Below are positions 37,171-51,062 of a stretch of DNA of 64,000 nucleotides, in pieces. Position 1 is the first letter of the stretch. Every line of letters starts with the position of its first letter. Made by a program: the position numbers and the translations under genes. Origin of the DNA: Pomacea canaliculata (Eukaryota > Mollusca > Gastropoda > Architaenioglossa > Ampullariidae). The notes under the pieces were generated by a model that did no database searches, was not told the DNA's origin, and saw only the letters and a program-made list of their open reading frames with translations. The DNA lies in assembly GCF_003073045.1 (NCBI RefSeq), contig NC_037599.1, positions 20,030,555 to 20,094,554 on the forward strand. The letters are read 5' to 3'.

Positions 37171-39004
37171 ATACCATTAGATGACTGTACCTTGATGCAT
37201 CATTAGTGACTGCTTAGATGGCTGCAGCATATTCATGCTCTCTTTATTGTGTAACTTTGTCTCACACTATTTAACTGTCTCTTTGACTTTTGTGTTCATT
37301 TCATGTAAAGAAAAATATATTTCCAAGTATGCTTCTTTTAGCAGGAAAAGAGTAGTTTAATGTATGCAGAAATACATTCACAGCATTTTGATGTCCTTGT
37401 GCTACTTTTGTGTTCATAGACTTAAGATACTGGGAACATTCTGTGCATTATTTTCTAGATTTTCCATGTACATCTTTTTTCAGGTTCATTATAAACTAAT
37501 GTCTCATTATTTTGAAGTGTACTTTAAAAGTCTTCTTGAGTTATTGTCACTTCTTATTGCCGTGAAGATTTAATACTTGATAAATCTTAGTACGAAAACT
37601 CATTTCCCACTTCCTTACACAAAATAAATTGGCAACCTTAGTTTAAATGCACATAAAGATGATGTTTAGTTGTATCTGAAGCATTAACAGACACCTGAAA
37701 GGGACACAATTTATCCATAGGCAGACCAGTGCATTTTGTGTGTCATTCGCAGACATTTACAAGAGGATCTCTTCGTAAATTGTGTCAGATCTGTGGTTTA
37801 GCCATTGTGATGTTTGAATGTCCTTAAGGTCTTGTTTTCTTTGTAAATTGTGAAGCTGGTGCTGGTATGAAATTATGAGTTGATATGTGACTGACTTAGG
37901 TGCAGTAGCTGTGGGTGCACTGACCCTATTCTGCAGCTGTCGGCATGTCATCACTTTTGTACCTTGACAGGTTCTCTTAACATGCCTTGAATTCTGTGTC
38001 ATACCAAATAAATTTAAATAATAGTAATCAACATCAATATGTATTTTAAAAAAACATGCCCGTTACTTGATATATTGCATGTTTGTTTTTTGTTTTTTTT
38101 GTGTCAAAACAGAATTATAAATCACGTAAGTTCAGAATCACATCAACAGAAATATCAATAATCAAACTTAATTTGAATGGGTTGTGTATTCTTGCATGCT
38201 TTATTGATGAAAACAAGCGCTGGCTTTAAGAGGAAGAAGCAGCTATGGTGTAAGCCTGTTAGAATATGCTTTGCAACATCCTCTTATGTAAAAACTTTTA
38301 CTTGGGAGAACTAGCTTGCTTGCTTATAGAGCTATTAGGTTTCTTGTAACAAAATCTTAGATCCATTTTCCATACCAGTTGTGGTTTTTTTTTTAGATCA
38401 TGCATGTGCACATAATAGATATGCTTAAATGTCTGAAAAACCACAGGGCTGTCTACTACAGAACAATAATGCTTCTTTTAACATTCAGTTTCTAGCCAGT
38501 TGGTGGCACATTACGCTTGTTCCTTTATTTCATAAGATTTTTCTTAGAAAAAATGTACTCAAGAAAGTTATTTAATGATTTCTATGAAGTTTACTTTATC
38601 TAGGTGTCCATGATGCTGTAGGTAATTTGTGTGATGTAGAACAATTTGCCAAAGCTAAGTTATTTACTTTTATGGATTCAATTATATGCAATATATGTCT
38701 CCACAACTATGCTCGGAAATGGTACTTAAATTTAGCTGATGCTGTGATGTTAAATACTATTTTATCAGTTTTTCTTCCTCAAAGAAATGGTCACTAGTAG
38801 ATAGTACTTTTGCATGTGCATTGTTGTAATATAATGAATGCAACTTTTTAGAGTGAAAGATCTTTATGCTGATTTGGAAAAAAAAAATTGAAATCTGCAC
38901 AAAATGATCGAGTTTAAATTGTATCAAGTGAATATTGTTACCGACAATGTGATTGTACCAAATCAGTCACAACAGGGGAATAAGCTATTGATCAGTACAT
39001 TTGA

Positions 39005-39190
39005 CTTAAGAGCAAAGGGTTGCTCTGTCAAAGCCTGGGGTTGGGAAAATCCCTCTAACCACCCAGCAGCTGATTGATCAGCAGAGGTAAATATTGCAGG
39101 AGAGGGTGCTTTCCATCTTCCACATGCTGTACCCTAGACACAATAGACCACTCCCTCTAGGGTCTCTAAGTTAAGCCATTACCATTACTC
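39005..39190. repeat. Possible dispersed repeat shared with 59.3 kb
   Basis: CACCCAGCAGCTGATTGATC followed by CTTCCACATGCTGTACCCTA and ACCACTC parallels CATCCAGCAGCTGAGATTAG, ATATGCCATACCCCAGAG and ACCACTT at about 59337-59465. The two segments align through several blocks with gaps, suggesting old copies of one element of unknown class. Confidence 0.35.
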
Positions 39191-41529
39191 AGTAATGACT
39201 CGATAATTCATAGGCAAGAGAAAGTGCTAATCAGACCAGGTGGAGGTTTGTTTTTTTGTTTAGAGAGAAGGTAATTAAGGCATATTGGTATGAGCTAAAT
39301 GCAGATTTCAACAGGCATGAGTAAAATGTTTTTCAATTTTCTGACTTTTTGAGGGGTTAGAAAACATTCCATGGGAGTAGAGGACTCCTGTATTTTGGGG
39401 GAGATAATATAGCACTAGGATGAGTTGATGTATGTTTAAAAAAAAGTATGTAAGATGAAGTAACATGCACCAAGTATTGATTGGCATTCTGTTCAGAGAC
39501 AAGTGTTATGTGGCTTCATATTCCTCAATTTTTTTAAAAAAGAAGAGAAAATTGATATCAATTTACAAAAGTAGTTGTGACTTGTTAATTGTGGAAAATG
39601 CTTTATATCTTATGCGATTTCAGCTAGAAAGTTTGTTGTTAAACAGGAATTTGTGCAAAATGAGATGTGCAGGTGAAAGGTACTGACAAAATGCCTTTTT
39701 TTTTTAAGAATGAAAATATACAGATCTGGGGAGGTCCAGTTTGTAAAATAGAATGAAATATATTTGATAACAATATTAATATTGAACAGTGTGTGCATAG
39801 ATTGGCAGAAATTAATGTGCATGTTTATAGTTAAATGGACCACATCTGCAGATTTTTAATATGCTATAAATCTAACATAAGTATATATAAGTTAAAGGTT
39901 TCTGTAGATTTTCAATATTCCACAAAGTATAAGTTTGATTTTATGTAATAAAGTTATTCGAAAGTTTGCTTTCCTTGCACATTGTTAAATGCTGTGTATG
40001 TGTATGAAAGAGATGTATACGTATAGTTGTCAACTAACAAATTTATAAAAAAAAAAAAAAAGTTCTGCTTGCCCTCACGCTGACAAAATAATGTACTAAA
40101 AGCTGGAGTTGAAACATGGAGAAGCAAAAACGTGCTGTTGGACTTTATTTAAAACAGGCTGGGGCGTTTGGGCACGCAGTTACTATTGGGTCTAAAGCAA
40201 AAGCCCACAGCAAAGGAAAAAAGTTAATATAAATTTTTTTTTTCTTTTTTGTTCCTAATTTGACATGCGATTTCCTCATGCTGGTCCACTATCCTGCCCT
40301 ACAAATGAATGCATTTTTATGCTATGTTGGCCCTTGCCTTCTCAAGAACATGGTCGCTGATTTTAGACATTTTCCCTTTAAATTCGGCTAGTCTAATTTC
40401 AACCAGATAATCCCATCGCATCTAAGTTTTCTAGTCATAATTTGAAAGTTTAACGTAAAGGATCTCAAAATCAACGTGTTGGGCTTTTCAATGAAATCAG
40501 CCAACAGACAAACCCACCGCAGCTTAGCCACGACAGGTCATTTTGCACATCACAAAACAACGGCTATCTCTAAAAAGGCAAAACCTCTCCGGTTACAGAC
40601 AACGTTTAACAGGTTTTGTACGAACATATTCAACAAGTTTCTCGAGCATGTCATGTCCTGATTCGGAATTCGCTTCATTGTCTACGGAGACTGTGATAGC
40701 TTCCCTTTGGCTTTGACCTAGTTCCATCGGCTTCCTATAGATGGCACTGCTCTCTGACCACATGTTGAGTCAAAACATCGGACCAGGAGGCGGCACGAAT
40801 GCAGATGGATTTAAATTCTCGACCATTTGGGGAATATGGAGAAGAATGAAGGTACCTTAAATGATTGAAGTATGGTTAATAAGCTTTTGCCGTAACATTT
40901 TATGATAAAACAAAACATTGTCTGGCATTTTGAGATTCTAAGAGAGTGATCTGTCCTTGATTGCATGGTAGGAAATGGTCGCCCGTGTGCTGTGGTTGAA
41001 CAGAGAGAAAGTAATATGTCAGTGGATCTGGGCCAGTGCAGTAGGTCAAGCAAAAAATAAAAATAGCCATCTATTTTTTCTTACTGTTTATGGATGTATG
41101 AGAAATGAAGACAAGACCAGCGGTCCTCCCTCTACTGTCAGTAATATGAAAAATTAAACATAAATGCGGCGATAATTCTTTCTCTTTAATCACTTGAATT
41201 AACTAAATCTTTGTTTCGTTGAAGTTTTGACCCGGTGGGGGTCATTGGTCGATTGGACTCAAAGAGTCTACTACATTCTTTGCCAACGCCTAGACACATA
41301 AAAATTAAAGCGAAATTATCTGAACTAGCGGATTACGTTATAAACAATGCTTCATGCAAAAATTAAGTATGATTAGATTTCACTGTTCTTATTTAATTAT
41401 TATATTCGACTCTGTAGATACGGTGCAATATAGTTTTTTTTCTATTTTTATTTTTGATAAAAAAAAGTTATGTTGTAAATGTGTTATAACAAAATCTGAG
41501 AATTTGCAATGTAAATAGTTATATTTCAG

Positions 41530-44500
41530 TCAAATTAAAAAGCAAACATTTCAATCTAGATGGAATTTCACCAGATCAGCCTGAAATGAACACTGAATCA
41601 AGTGACACAATCCAAGATCATGAAGATGAAGACAAGGATACAGAGGAAGAAAAGAAGGAAATTATACAGAAAAGTGCAGAAAGTGACAATGACACATCCT
41701 CAGTGAATTTAAGCACAGACACAAAATTAGAGGAGGATACAGAGAAAGATGAAAAAGACAGAGTGAAAGATGAAAGCACACCGGATCACAGTCAGACAAA
41801 TGGAGATAAAGACAGTGACATTCCTGTAACCAGTGTGGCAGATGCAGATTCTGGTGTGAAAAAGACCATCACACCCCCCACAACCACAACATCACACCTG
41901 TACACAGTATTAATGGCCCCCCTTGATGGGCGGAGTCCATTATACAAAAAATGGACAACACACTCCAGTTGCAACGAAGATTCAGGTATGCTTCTTTTTA
42001 ACTATTAATTTTGGACTGTACTTACCATTGTTCTTGATTTAAGAGTGAAAAAGTATCAATTTAAAGCCTTTTTAAGTGCTTGTATTAATTGTCTTCATTC
42101 TTGTTATTCTCAGTATGGATTCATTCAGTTATGCTTTTGTTGTCGGTTTTCCTCTTGTACCCATAGAATTATAAATGTTATCATCTTCTTCAGTAAATTA
42201 ATTATAGCTGAAGTGAAATACCTTTAACTTTTGAATCCATTGACAATGTCTCAGGGTAAAGAAGTTAATTATAAAATAATTGGCAAGGTTCATATATACA
42301 CAACCACTTAAGTTCTGATCCACAGAAAAATATAAAGATCAATAAACTAATTCATATTGTAAAGCTTAACATTTTCTAGATAATTAAAAACCCATGTTTT
42401 AAACTGAAAATATTCTGTTAAGCTGAGCGGGGTATTTTTTTAGCAAAATAGAAAGTGACACAATTTCTTGTGTTGGTTACCATAGTGCTCACATTAGTCA
42501 CACTATGATATGAGTCACTATTTTAAGATTAGGATATGGTAGTAGTGGAAGATTAAGGTGTATAGAGCATGATTTATGAATGGCAAGTTGGAACAATGTA
42601 GGTTTGTGATCTTTTTGTTTACCATACTATAATACAGGCATGAAGGAATGAACTATTATGTAAACCAGCTCGAGTGTTTCTGATATCCTGTTTTTAAACT
42701 ATTTGTTTCCTCACAGATGATGTACCAAAGAAGAAAGTCCGACTGGATGCACCCAGCTCTGGAGAGGCCAGCAACAGACCAGACGATGGGGCGGTTGCTG
42801 ATACTCTGGGCACCAAACAAGGGATAAATTCACTCAGTTCTGTAGGCATGGACCTCTCCAAAAATCAGAAGCGGAAACTTAAGAAAAGAAGAAGAAAGCA
42901 TTTGTTAGGCAAACTGGAAATTCAGAGAGCTAAGGAGTTCATCTATTCAGGAGAAAACGAACAATAGTAAGTCTTTGATGGAATGAATGCACATTTTGGA
43001 CAAATTTGGCTTATATGTAAAGAGTCGTGCTTTTATTATTATTTGTCTTCTGAAACATAATTGTCTATCAAAAAATAAGGGTTAGTCACTGGTAAGTCAC
43101 TCAAGGCTAAAAACAGATCTTTGTTTTCCCAGGTAAATGAAATCAGTCTAGTATGTTAAAACACAAGAGAAGTGCTCTATTTGGGTGTGTGTGAGAAAGC
43201 AAGCAAGAGAAAGAAGGGAAGTGAATGCATGTGTGCATACAGGTAGTTAATGAGCACATTATTGTACTGTTTTAGAGCAGCAGGCCTCCTGCATTCCAGC
43301 TAGTTAAAACTGAAAACAATGGCTGAATCTTCTGTTTTGAAAAGGGGAAAATAACTCCCAGTTTATTTGGATTTATTCTTTCTTAAGCACAAATTCTGGC
43401 GTGCTATAAGTTTGAAGCATTAAATGTATGCGGAGTAAAATTATAATTGTCTCCTTTTCCTGCTTACAGCAGCATAGAAAAGTTGCGTACCATGATCGAA
43501 GATGTAACAGAATTCCTTGATGCTATTTGGGATGTTTACTGTAGTGAAGGTGAGCCAAAGTCAATAGGTTAAGTAAAACTTTGTAAAAGTTTTGGTGAAA
43601 TAAATTCTTGAGTGCTTCATGAATTCACAGGGAATAACATTTTGTTTGATGCTGCCCCCTTTCTCTAAATGCCAGCTGGAGAAATGTTCACATATTACAT
43701 TAAGATTGAAAACATTAAAAGTTTAAAAAAAAAAAATGTTTGACTAATAATAATAATATCTTCATCCATCTCAGCTCCAGAAAAAACTTTTTTCTTTCAC
43801 ATATTAATTTTCAAATTTTCTCCTGTTGGTTTTTGTGTGTGTTGGGTATTTTTTAATTGCCTGTAAAACAGACATAACAGATTACTACAAAAATATAAAA
43901 AGTATAGTCATAACTACCAGAAGACAAAAAAAAAAATCAGAAAATTGTAAAACATTAGAGATCTTTAGTTTAACAGAGTCCTTTTTCTAATGAAACTAAG
44001 GCAGCAAACCAGTGAAAATCTTGATTGCTATGCTACTCAATGACAAAGGATGTGCATGATTGTCACTGCAGCAAGACTGAAAGGAGAGAGTGTTGAAGAG
44101 GAGGGCTACAGGGCTGCAGCCGTCCTCAAGTGCCTGAGCGCATCTGGTGAAGGGAGCTGGACTGACCTGCAGCTCTTGAGCCGTGCCAAGTCAGTTCTGG
44201 TGCTGCGCAGCAAAACTATGGCCGCATCTACCATTGCACGAGTGGAAAATGAATTGGGCTATGATCCAGGTGAGCATTATGATCTACATGGGTAGGAAGG
44301 GGACTTAAATATGCTTAAGCTAGTCTACCTGACCAACTACTTTTGAAAGCTTAGATTATCTCTTCAACTATTAGAGCTTAGATATTTCTGTATCATTTTA
44401 TGTTTACAAGAAACACATTATAACAAATCTGCACATTAAAATGAATTTTTTAGATGTATTTAAAATATTTCAAAGTAAATGATTATTATGAAAGAAAACA

Positions 44501-44598
44501 ACTATGACTATAAACTCTTTTTCTTTGTGGCAGATATCCGGGCCTTCATAGTAAGGATGTTAAGATTCTGGATGGACGAGATTGTCACAAAAGGATGA
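41530..44598 (+). CDS. ERICH1: Glutamate-rich protein 1-like (ERICH1), first coding exon missing
   Basis: Exons: 41530 or 41560-41985, 42717-42966, 43470-43549, 44072-44269, 44534-44598, all with GT-AG borders and consistent phases (1, 1, 2, 1, 1). From the in-frame ATG at 41586 the frame gives 330 residues; human ERICH1 has about 440. Order of regions: an acidic Asp/Glu/Lys/Ser/Thr stretch, an LYTVL..PLDG segment like the LYT..PPEG block of ERICH1, a nuclear-localisation-like KKKVRLDAP, a strongly basic block NQKRKLKKRRRKHLLGKL then EFIYSGEN (ERICH1: KNKKRKLKKK...FMYQPED), and a conserved helical C-terminal domain beginning SIEKLRTMIEDVTEFLDAI and ending FWMDEIVTKG. The human protein's role is not established. 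Exon 2 begins in phase 1, so at least one upstream coding exon should exist. Confidence 0.8.
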
Positions 44599-47500
44599 AA
44601 TACAAACATATCGATATGATCAGGTTTTTTTAAGTTTATAGATGCAGGCTTCACAAAGAGATGCGTTTGTCATGTTAACCTGTTTGGAGCGACACAATGC
44701 AAGAGATTATGATGACTATTAATGTATATGGGTTTTTCGAGACTTTCCCAATTGTGTCCCCTGCTTTGCTGTTTCTTATCACCACCAACAGGTGCTTCCT
44801 TCATCATCTGTGACAAGTGCATTTATTACATTTCCCATGCCTAGCACGAGGTGGGTTTTTTTTTTTGTTTTGTTTTTTTTTTTTTTTTTTTAGAAACAAG
44901 TTCAGGAGCTCTAATTGCGGGATAGAGACCCTCAAGATTGTATTCTGTACTGCAAGTTATTATCTTTCTCCTCAGAACCTGCATTTTGCTTGTTTTGTGC
45001 TTTGGAAGCTTGCCTTGAGCTTCACCTTCATCTGTGCATTCTGGTCTAGTTGCCAGCAGTTTAAGTTACGTAGACCTCTTTTCAAAGAAACTTTAGCATA
45101 ACAAAAGTTTTATTGTTTACCTTCCTAGTGGATTATGTTATTGCAATCACAGAGGAAAACAGCCTTTGGTCCTCCATTTCTTACTTGCCAATTTGCTAAG
45201 TTTAGTAAATTGTTAGGCAAAAAAATAGCTGCAGGTAAAAATATCTCTCTTAGAAGAAAAGTAGATTGGTGTTTGTTTTGCATAGGGTGGAACTACATAC
45301 TGGTATTATTTTCTAGCACAGCATCATGTTTTGCACTTCTTTCCTCTCATCCAACAAAATTTTTTGTCCCCACAAGTGGATTCAGACTGTGGGGCTCAAG
45401 GCTCATCTGTTGTTTTTTAGCATCTCCAATATCTGTGTGGTATGGTTAAAATGGGTAAATACAAATGAGAGTGCTACACAAGGCTGCTTTAAACACTGAT
45501 TTACATACAAAGCATAATTGAAAGTTATTGCAAGAAACCTTTAATGGTGGAGCATGGAAATAAGTATGGTTCAGACCTTGTGCTTCACAAGAGCAGACTT
45601 TTCAACCATTGTGACAGAAAGTGTTTGCACCCATATTTTCAGCTCAAGTGGCAGGAAGTAAGCTGGGTGTACTTAGTGTGCAAAATATTGCAAAATATCT
45701 TTGTTTTCAGATTATTTCTAAAATGCAAGGCAGAGTTGTAGTCTTCACTAAGCATATACTTTCAGTTATAAACAGTTTTGGCAAAAAGGCCAAAGTATTA
45801 TCTCACCACTAAACTGAGTCACTATTGCTCATTATCTATTTCAACTGAGAACTACTTTCAATGGGTTATTCAAGTGTTGTATTAACATTTAGGCATTTTA
45901 GGTTTACGTTAGTTAATTTTTAGATGTTGGTTTGATGATTAGAATAGCCAATTTCAAAGAACTTTTTCTTCACTAGACTGTTGTGTTCATTCTTTATGTG
46001 GACTGTTGTATGCATTCAAGTCCTTGGTTTGAAACCAGGTGGACTTTGCACCTGTTTATGATGGGAAATGAAAGGGTGGCAGTAAGACTTTTATTTATAT
46101 ATAGATGGTTTCTCAGTTTCAGAGAGAACAGTTTTGCTCATCAATAAACTCTTAATATCTTGCAAGGCTTTAGGGGCTGCGGAATATTCCCTGTAACACC
46201 TGTCTTATTACTTGATACCTGCAGCTTTTCATGCAAGCATTTCAATAGTGAGCAGTGGAGTTCATAACTGCTGCATAATTCATCTAGACAAATATTTCAT
46301 CTATCATTTTTTCATGGCGCTAATTAGTCCAGGTGCAGGTCTCTACAAATCTGTTGGTACTTTTCTACAAGGTCAGTATTGGGCAAAACATTGTGTCCTT
46401 TACTTGACATGTAGATCCTGGCTAAAATATGCCGCCAAAAAACAATGGACGCACATATTTTGTTGAAGAAATTTTATAAAGATATGATTTGTCATTTCCA
46501 CTTATTGCTTTTCCTTTTAAATATGTTCTACTTTTACTAGAACCAGATGGCTTATAGAAGTTTCTTCCAGCCAATATGCAAATTCACGGCTTTGAGACTT
46601 CTATCCCTGTACATCTTTATCAGTTTATTAGCTGTCCAACATACTCATGGTGACCACAAAGTCCGGTTGCCCATTTGTTTTCTGTTAAATAGAACTTGGT
46701 GGGCTCGCACTTACGATTTTACTAAATAGTACTTTGAATAATCTAGAAGCACAATGTTTTCCTTGTTATTTTCATAGCTCATTGCAAATTCCCAATTTTG
46801 AGCTCAACATTTTTGTTTCTGTCTTTTGTGTTTGTCAGCTAAAGTATTTTTAATGTTTCTGTCCTTGACAATCTTATCCTCTGAATGTCCCATAGCACAA
46901 CTGATCCCTGTCACCAATCCTGTGAAGATCGGCTGTCTAGGGTTCAACTCTCGTCTTCGGCATTCTGTTCTTTCTCTGCATGTGGTACCTGTTCACCTGG
47001 CCAGCTGCTTTGGCATGATGTAGTCAATTGCTGGCTCAGCATAAAAAAAAAATCAATTTTACCTTCACCCTCCAATCCTCTAAAATTGACTGCTGACTCT
47101 TTACCACCATCATCATTGCTGCCTCCATGCAGGCAAATGCCCTTTCTTAATCTGCTTTTGTGAATCTGACAGTTTCCACTTCCGCACATGTATCAGCTGT
47201 GTGCAAGATTGTGTACCAAGATTTGTTTCTGCTTGTTAATTTTCTTTTAAGGATGATTCTGTAGTTGTTTGGTTTGTGCAAACATTTTTTTAAGCAGGTC
47301 GCAAATTTGAAGCCTGTGTTTCCCAGAGCTAAAAAAAATAAATGCTGTCCACTCGGCGGCAAATGGTTGGCTGATTTGTCAGGGAAGGCACAAGAAAATA
47401 GAATGAAAATGAACTCAACTTTGTATATACCGGGTGCTAAACCTAGAGAACCACATGAAATGTTTTGCCCTTAAAGCAGCTACATCTTTGGTCTATGGTC

Positions 47501-48539
47501 TTTACCTTTTAATTCATTCTGTAGAGACTTTTCTTCATTGGGTAGTTTGTGCCCTTATTGATAGTCTCTTCAGAATCCTAAGCATATTTGTAACTTCTCT
47601 ACAGTATATTTTGTTAACAACACCTGTGCCTGAAACCACAGTATTTATAAGAAGCTGGAGGTTTGCTTTCCGTTGCCACATCTCCTCCTGTCAGTTAATC
47701 TTCGTGAAATTTTTTTTTTCTTCATTGAAGTTGATCTCAGGTTTGTTTTTTGCTAGTTCAGTTTGACTATTCATGGCTCACTGTTGTAAGCTACCATGTT
47801 GCATTTTGCAGAAATTTTATCAGGAATGGTTGTTTGATTATTAACATTCATTTCTGGTCAGGATTTTGATATTGGGAGTTGGCATTGTAAGCTAATAGTC
47901 TGATCATCAAGGCATACTTGCAGCAAGTATTTTATCAGAAAAATTACACACCTCTTGTGTGCTTGACATGTGAGTCAGCGTATTACAAGGGGCTTTAAAA
48001 AAATACCATGAGCAAATATCAGTAGTGCTGTAAACCTGAATAATAATAACCACCGTGACAAATTTTCCTTGCCAGTAGGGGTTTGGCCTCCAAAATCTGA
48101 ATGGAATGCATGGGTCACATTTTCTATGCCAGATATTAAAGTGAAAAATTATTAAGCTGTCTTTGGGTAGCCCTTGGTTTTGGGAGTAACTTGATGTGTC
48201 AAATCCATCAGACTAGACATGTGCTAGTTGAAAGAAATCGGTGCTATATATTTATCCACTTTGGGTTGCATATTTGCCAGAGACCTTCCAGCTGCACTTG
48301 AAATGTCTCAGTCTTCACAATAGACCATCACCTAGTTTGAAACTTTGCCATCCTCACTAAAGGTCCACTTCTCCTACAGCACATTACAATTTCATGTGAA
48401 GTTTTTGCAGTTCATGGTTCATTGATATTTCTTTTTTTTTTAGTATGCACTTCATTTTTTTAATAAGTTTTAGGAGTATTCTTCTGAAAGTATTGTAGAC
48501 ACATAGATAATAGACATTTTAATGTTTCTGCAATGAGTA

Positions 48540-48700
48540 AATGATGATAATGATAATCAGAGAACTTATATAGTGCTGCTCCTCAAAGTCAGGCTCATGG
48601 CGCTTTACAAAAACCTACTTAAACATTTACTAACTGAAAACTGATCCATGTGTCAACACCCCCTCCCCAATAAATGTATTTATTAAAAAAAAAAACCTTT
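48540..48700. repeat. Dispersed repeat fragment with GATAAT leader
   Basis: GATGATAATGATAATC precedes ACTTATATAGTGCTGCTCC and GGCGCTTTACAAAAACC. This is the same lead-in (short AT-rich triplets, then TTATATAGTGC, then GCNCTTTAC) as the LINE 3' ends at 58.1 kb and 63.7 kb. Its distal part matches 17.95 kb. Confidence 0.5.
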
Positions 48701-49017
48701 AACATGTGAAAGCATCTGTTCGTCCATACTGTGCACCTTCAAAGCACACAGACTGGAATAAAAATTTCACAACTTACATAATACAGTATCTAACAGAATG
48801 GTGTTTCAGCTGGTATTTTAAGGCATCGTCATTGTATTAACTTGTTTGATATGGACATATCGATGCAATTGAGCTGTAGCTATGAAAACATTCCCATTCA
48901 CAGTGCAAACTGTATAGAAAGAGTTAAAACATTTTAGAGCTTGTCCTGTGTAACTGTAGCAGTCTCTTTTGTTCAGTAAAACAGATTCTACAGCGTTAAT
49001 AACTAGGTGCAAAATGA

Positions 49018-49305
49018 AATTGCTGTTTTATGGGTTGGGGGGGCGGGAATTGGTATTTCCAGAACCTTTTGGTCATTGGGGTACATTTCTTGTGGGCCAA
49101 CTTTATTGTGAGTGTGGTGCCCACCTCCTTTTCTTCCCCATCTTTCCATCCCTTCCAACCTACATGGGGACAAGTACCCATTCAACAGGTGGGTCACCTT
49201 GGGGAGTGTATTTTGTGCCTCAAGGGGTATCAAACCGGCTAATGTGCACACCTCAGGCCTTGGATACTGATGCTTTAACCACTTGGCTATCACTTTCCCC
49301 AGCTA
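49018..49305 (-). repeat. tRNA-derived SINE, copy 4 (reverse)
   Basis: On the minus strand it reads GATAGCCAAGTGGTTAAAGC, then a B-box-like CGGTTTGATACC, then TTGAATGGGTACTTGTCCC, GGGCACCACACTCACAATAA and AGTTGGCCCACAAGAAATG. It is the most diverged full-length copy. Confidence 0.75.
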
Positions 49306-51047
49306 TATGTAGTATATGTGCATAAGATGCATTTACGAGAAAAAGATGCTTGAAATACTGTTTGATTAGTAGACGTTAGGAAGACAATAGCAGGCGCAAT
49401 ATACTTTTCATTGCTTTCAGAAAGCTCTGTCAAGAAACTTTCAGAAGTGAGCCACTCATGTATACATCTTTTTTTTGTAGATGTGGGTTTTTTCCAAGTG
49501 GATATGTGATAATGGGTTGTTTTTTCTTTTAATTTTCAAGGTACAAGTCTGAAAAGGACTCTGCAGGTTCATCACACTCTCAATATTTTTTTTTACATCT
49601 GCATTAGGTTGAGATGTAGATCTGGGATTTAATACCTGGATTTCAGTGGTATTAATCTAAACTGGCTGCTTTTACATCATATTGATATTAACACCACAAT
49701 CTAGCTTACTAATTCCTCCATCTAAACTGCTTGTTCATTGTGTAAAACTGTAAGTAGGGTTCACCAGCTTTGATGGGCAGTTTAAAGGCCAAACTTTCAC
49801 CATCTGGCAGGAAAGAATGGTTCGACCCAGAGGTGGGAAGTGATGGTACTTGACTGAAGCAGTTTAAGTTGAATACTCACAAAACAAAAGTTTCAAAGCA
49901 CTCACATTCTATACAGGCCACTGTTACACCAAACCCCTAAGTCTTGTTTAATTACACCAATGCCTCAGTAAATCTGAAATTTTTAAGCACTGTTATTTTT
50001 TTTTTTTATTTGGTCTGTGTAGCAAAGATTTCTCCAATTTTTAAATTATGTCTTGGAAATGGTTTTATTATATGCTATCATAAAATATTACAACATTGAG
50101 AAGAGTTAACAGGTGGAGAAGCCACCCATGACATGGTTACTGGTCCATTTTGAGGAAAAATTTAACCACCATGCATGTATATTTGAAACAAAATCTATAC
50201 TCTAGTTATCTATTTGCTTTTGTGACTGTTCTTATCTCGGAGCTATTGAAGATAAATTGATGGCTACAGATGCATGTTTAGGAGTTTGAATGTGCGTGCA
50301 TGTGTGAAATGGGAGCTTATTCACTATTCACCACTGGAACAAACAAGATGTACTGACTTGTTTCAGTGGCTAACATGCAGGAACTTCCCACAATTCTAAT
50401 GTACAACAGTTTACACAAGATATTGTTTATGCCAATACATTTTTAAGTGCCATATTTTACATTCATTGTTATAAATAGCTTATGCTTTGTCATGTTAATG
50501 TAGAAAGTTGTCATACAATAGGAACTTAGTCTGCGTTTGCACACTCTGTATCACTTTAGTATATTGGGTATTATTGTGCCATGTACTTTGTGCTCTTCAC
50601 ATCAGTTTGTTTAGGTACCTGGTGTGCTTGGATATTTATATTTATCCTGGTTGCTCTAATCCATACAACTATAACTGTGCAAGAATAACTGCTACAATAA
50701 GCTTATTAGACCATTTAGGATCTTGCAGTCATTGTATCCTTTTTAGGTGGAGTGACGTTAAAGGCACAGCTCTGTAATGAAACTTGTTTGAAGGAGTTGT
50801 GATGGAGGGCCCGTAAGTGTAAATTTGTGCGCTGATTTTTGAAATGTTACAGGTTTGGGTGGATATTGCTGTTGACACTACTATGTTACTGCATGTATGT
50901 TTCAGACATCATAAAAGTCTCCCACCACCTCATACAAATGATCACTCTTTATAGTGCACAGTGATTTTCTGGCCTTGGAACTTTTTTTTTTTTTAAAACC
51001 AAGAACACTATCGTCTTTTTTAGATAAAAAGTAAAAAAATTTTAGAT

Positions 51048-51062
51048 AATAAAGTTTTTATT
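51048..51062. terminator. Back-to-back poly(A) signals
   Basis: AATAAA on the plus strand (51048-51053) and AATAAA on the minus strand (TTTATT at 51057-51062) lie three bases apart. The minus-strand hexamer sits about 450 nt past the FAM32A stop codon, a natural 3' UTR length. The plus-strand hexamer could serve ERICH1 if its 3' UTR is very long. Confidence 0.5.

Larger units (their letters stand above)
34432..41529. other. ACSS2 3' UTR and ACSS2-ERICH1 interval
   Basis: AT-rich sequence follows the ACSS2 stop. AATAAA hexamers at 37623, 38007 and 39947 (the last followed by TG-rich sequence) are candidate ends for the ACSS2 transcript. A SINE lies at about 36940-37170 and a possible dispersed repeat at about 39005-39190. 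A slightly CpG-richer stretch at about 40500-40830 is the likeliest place for the ERICH1 promoter and first exon, but no first coding exon could be confirmed there. Confidence 0.45.

Noticed and set aside
40476..40860. Candidate ERICH1 first exon (frames ending ...FLEHVMS, or a frame from 40741 ending ...RRMK)
   Set aside because: Neither ends in a phase-1 GT donor as exon 2 requires, and the family's N-terminal motif is absent.
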